Shown piece by piece: positions 40,852 through 42,416 of a stretch of DNA of 42,416 bases; the stretch's first letter is position 1, and every line of letters starts with the position of its first letter. The notes beneath the pieces were generated by a model. That model did not search any database. It was not told where the DNA came from and saw nothing but the letters and a program-made list of their open reading frames with translations. The DNA is from Alphaproteobacteria bacterium (lineage in GTDB: Bacteria > Pseudomonadota > Alphaproteobacteria > Caulobacterales > Parvularculaceae), in contig JAADIQ010000055.1 of assembly GCA_013151255.1 (NCBI GenBank), forward strand, positions 1 to 42,416, given 5' to 3'. Both the position numbers and the translations under genes were made by a program.

Positions 40852-41718
40852 CTAGCGGAGGATAAGCGGCGAGGCCATCGCCCACCAGCCCTCTTTATGC
40901 GCCTCTGCTCTCGCGCGCTCAGCATCCGCGGCTGTGGAAAAAAGCGCAAAACACGTCGCCCCCGAGCCCGACATCCGCGCGCCAAGCGCGCCGCGACACT
41001 GCCCCAGCCGCTTGATGATGTCAGCAATTTCCGGCGCACACGCTATCGCCGCCGGCTGCAGGTCGTTGCGCGTTGCGCCCATCAATTGGGTGAGCGCGTC
41101 ATAGGACGCCTCGCCAAGCGCTGGCGCCGTCGGGGCTGCGGGCGCCGGATTGGCCGCGTCAAACGCTTGAAATATCGGCCCGGTCGCGATTTCTACGCCT
41201 GGATTAACCAGACACGCCCACAGCGGCGGCAAGGCCGGGCCCGGCGACACATCTTCGCCGGCGCCGGCGACTAATACCGCGGCGCCCGCAAGACATGCCG
41301 GAACGTCCGCCCCCAGACGAAACGCCAGTTGCGCCAGTGCGTCATCGGCAATTTCAATATTCCAGAGTTTAATCAGCGCGCGCAACGCAGCCGCCGCGTC
41401 CGCGGAGCCGCCGCCAATCCCAGCGGCCGTGGGTAAGTTTTTTTCAAGCCGGATCGCTGCGCCCTGGCTCACGCCGCAAGTCTCACGCAACAAATCAGCG
41501 GCCTTCCAGATTAAATTGTCCCGGAGTGGCAGGCCAGCGAGTGCGCCCGCGGCGGGGCCAGAAATTGTTAAAGAAATATCGCACGCAGCTTCAACCGTGA
41601 TCGCATCGCCGTCTTCGGTGAACACGAAAAAGCTGGCAAGCGCGTGACGGCCATCGCGCCGCAGCGGTCCGACATGGAGGTAGAGATTAAGCTTCGCCGG
41701 CGCCGTCTCGCGGATCAT
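40852..41718 (-). CDS. ispE: 4-diphosphocytidyl-2-C-methyl-D-erythritol kinase
   Basis: A 288-residue GHMP kinase. N-terminal APAKLNLYLHVGPLRRDGRHAL is a strong IspE mark, followed by the ATP-binding LPTAAGIGGGSADAAAAL (about 94-111) and a C-terminal GARMSGSGATCFALF. It phosphorylates CDP-methylerythritol in the MEP isoprenoid pathway, the source of IPP for the polyprenyl synthase at 38617. Its ATG overlaps the stop of the TPR gene by 4 bp (ATGA), a common alphaproteobacterial arrangement, indicating translational coupling. Confidence 0.95.
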   Translation of the reverse strand: MIRETAPAKLNLYLHVGPLRRDGRHALASFFVFTEDGDAITVEAACDISLTISGPAAGALAGLPLRDNLIWKAADLLRETCGVSQGAAIRLEKNLPTAAGIGGGSADAAAALRALIKLWNIEIADDALAQLAFRLGADVPACLAGAAVLVAGAGEDVSPGPALPPLWACLVNPGVEIATGPIFQAFDAANPAPAAPTAPALGEASYDALTQLMGATRNDLQPAAIACAPEIADIIKRLGQCRGALGARMSGSGATCFALFSTAADAERARAEAHKEGWWAMASPLILR

Positions 41719-42416
41719 TCGCCGCCGCCATCAAGGCCGAATTCAAGCTTTTTCTCGACCGACGCCCTTAACGCATCATCCGGCTCCAGCTCCAGCACGC
41801 GCCGCCACTGATAGCCCGCCTCAATCTTTCGCCCGAGGCGCCAGTAAACATCACCGAGATGGTCGGTAACCGTTGGATCGCCAGGCTCGAGCGAGGCGGC
41901 CTGTTCCAGATGGCCCACCGCCACTTTATAATGGCCACGCTGGTAATTAGCCCAGCCGAGGCTGTCGATAATGGCCCCGGAATTCGGATCGAGCACGACA
42001 GCCTTTTCAATTAAATCAAAGGCTTCATCAAGATTTTCACCGCGCTCGGCCCATGAATAGCCAAGATAGTTGAGCGCGATCGCCTCCTCCGGCGCGAGCG
42101 CAACCGCGCGCTTCAAATCCGCTTCCGCCCGCGGCCAGTCATCAATCGCCATGAGCGATACGGCGCGCGAAAGATATAATCGCCAGGCGTCGCTTTGCGG
42201 CTCTGCGGGAAGCTCCGCTATGACAGCATCAAGGATTTTCACCGCATCGCGATGCTCGCCATTTGCCGCCACCAGGCCCGACAGCGCAAGGCGCACATCA
42301 TAAGAATTTTTTTCACGCCGCGCGCCCTTACGCAACATTGATATCGCTTCATCACCCCGGTCCAGTGCATTCAAGGCGCCAGCAATTTCAATGCGTGTCT
42401 GCTGGTAATAAGGTGA
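41715..42416 (-). CDS. Tetratricopeptide repeat protein, N-terminus beyond the window
   Basis: The 233 C-terminal residues are visible and the frame is open at the right edge (reading ...YYQQTRIEIAGALNALDRGDEA). At least five TPR-type helical pairs are present: NSYDVRLALSGLVAANGEH, AWRLYLSRAVSLMAI, APEEAIALNYLGYSWAERGENLDEAFDLIEKAV, DPNSGAIIDSLGWANYQRGHYKVAVGHLEQA and DPTVTDHLGDVYWRLG. The LGYSWAERG and DSLGWANYQRG repeats are characteristic of the outer-membrane-associated TPR proteins commonly encoded upstream of ispE. The signal peptide cannot be seen. Confidence 0.92.
   Translation of the reverse strand, partial: SPYYQQTRIEIAGALNALDRGDEAISMLRKGARREKNSYDVRLALSGLVAANGEHRDAVKILDAVIAELPAEPQSDAWRLYLSRAVSLMAIDDWPRAEADLKRAVALAPEEAIALNYLGYSWAERGENLDEAFDLIEKAVVLDPNSGAIIDSLGWANYQRGHYKVAVGHLEQAASLEPGDPTVTDHLGDVYWRLGRKIEAGYQWRRVLELEPDDALRASVEKKLEFGLDGGGE

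Noticed and set aside
1..42416. CRISPR array, prophage, IS element or multi-gene defence system
   Set aside because: No regularly spaced direct repeats, transposases, phage structural genes or cas/effector-type genes were seen on either strand.

Overview
This is a stretch of alphaproteobacterial chromosome. It is GC-rich, almost fully coding, and carries about 46 protein genes, one tRNA and several hairpin or regulatory elements. The alphaproteobacterial assignment rests on a CpdR response regulator beside an N-formylglutamate amidohydrolase gene and tRNA-Val(GAC), the DUF2794, DUF3297, DUF1272 and SapC families, HisN-type histidinol phosphatase, a PraR-like HTH regulator, and a ROSE-like RNA thermometer in front of an hsp20 gene. 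A Caulobacterales/Parvularculales-like marine lineage is my best guess; the window cannot fix the genus.

Layout. Positions 1-856 (minus) hold DUF3297, an alkyltransferase-like DNA-repair protein and the start of a DJ-1/PfpI isonitrile-hydratase-like gene. Positions 937-9079 are a beta-oxidation locus on the minus strand: acyl-CoA ligase, DUF1272 zinc protein, two different acyl-CoA dehydrogenases, MaoC hydratase, a 17beta-HSD4-like SDR and a thiolase. A DUF4336 gene on the opposite strand lies between the SDR and the thiolase. Both the ligase and the DUF4336 gene are broken by an apparent one-base deletion. Positions 9170-19611 carry a polysaccharide flippase, suhB, small lipoproteins, hsp20 with its 5' leader, a lipoprotein methyltransferase-SCP2-hydrolase operon, an SDR, hisN, an HTH regulator, a GT4 glycosyltransferase and an N-formylglutamate amidohydrolase.

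Positions 19801-21261 carry cpdR, tRNA-Val, a palindromic element fused to the tRNA 3' end, and a HigBA-type toxin-antitoxin pair. This is the most accessory-looking part of the window. Positions 21290-28972 are housekeeping (YbjN-like, rsmB, YccA, TTC38-like TPR, DUF2794, AEC transporter, hisS). Positions 29083-42416 carry an AT-richer secreted esterase, a cyclophilin, pgi, a DsbD/ScsB reductase, sapC, an alpha/beta hydrolase whose C-terminus was rewritten by an 11-bp tandem duplication, a DEDD exonuclease, an S49 peptidase, a polyprenyl diphosphate synthase, a WecA/MraY-type transferase, ispE and a truncated TPR protein.

Functionally, the window combines fatty or branched acyl-CoA catabolism, envelope and isoprenoid-carrier synthesis (polyprenyl synthase, ispE, WecA-like, flippase, GT4), cell-cycle proteolysis control (CpdR) and stress response. 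I see no prophage, CRISPR array, IS element or large novel defence system. The most interesting signals are small: the tRNA-anchored palindrome with its TA module, the tandem duplication in the hydrolase, the hsp20 thermometer, the start-codon hairpin of hisN, and three frame-disrupted genes.
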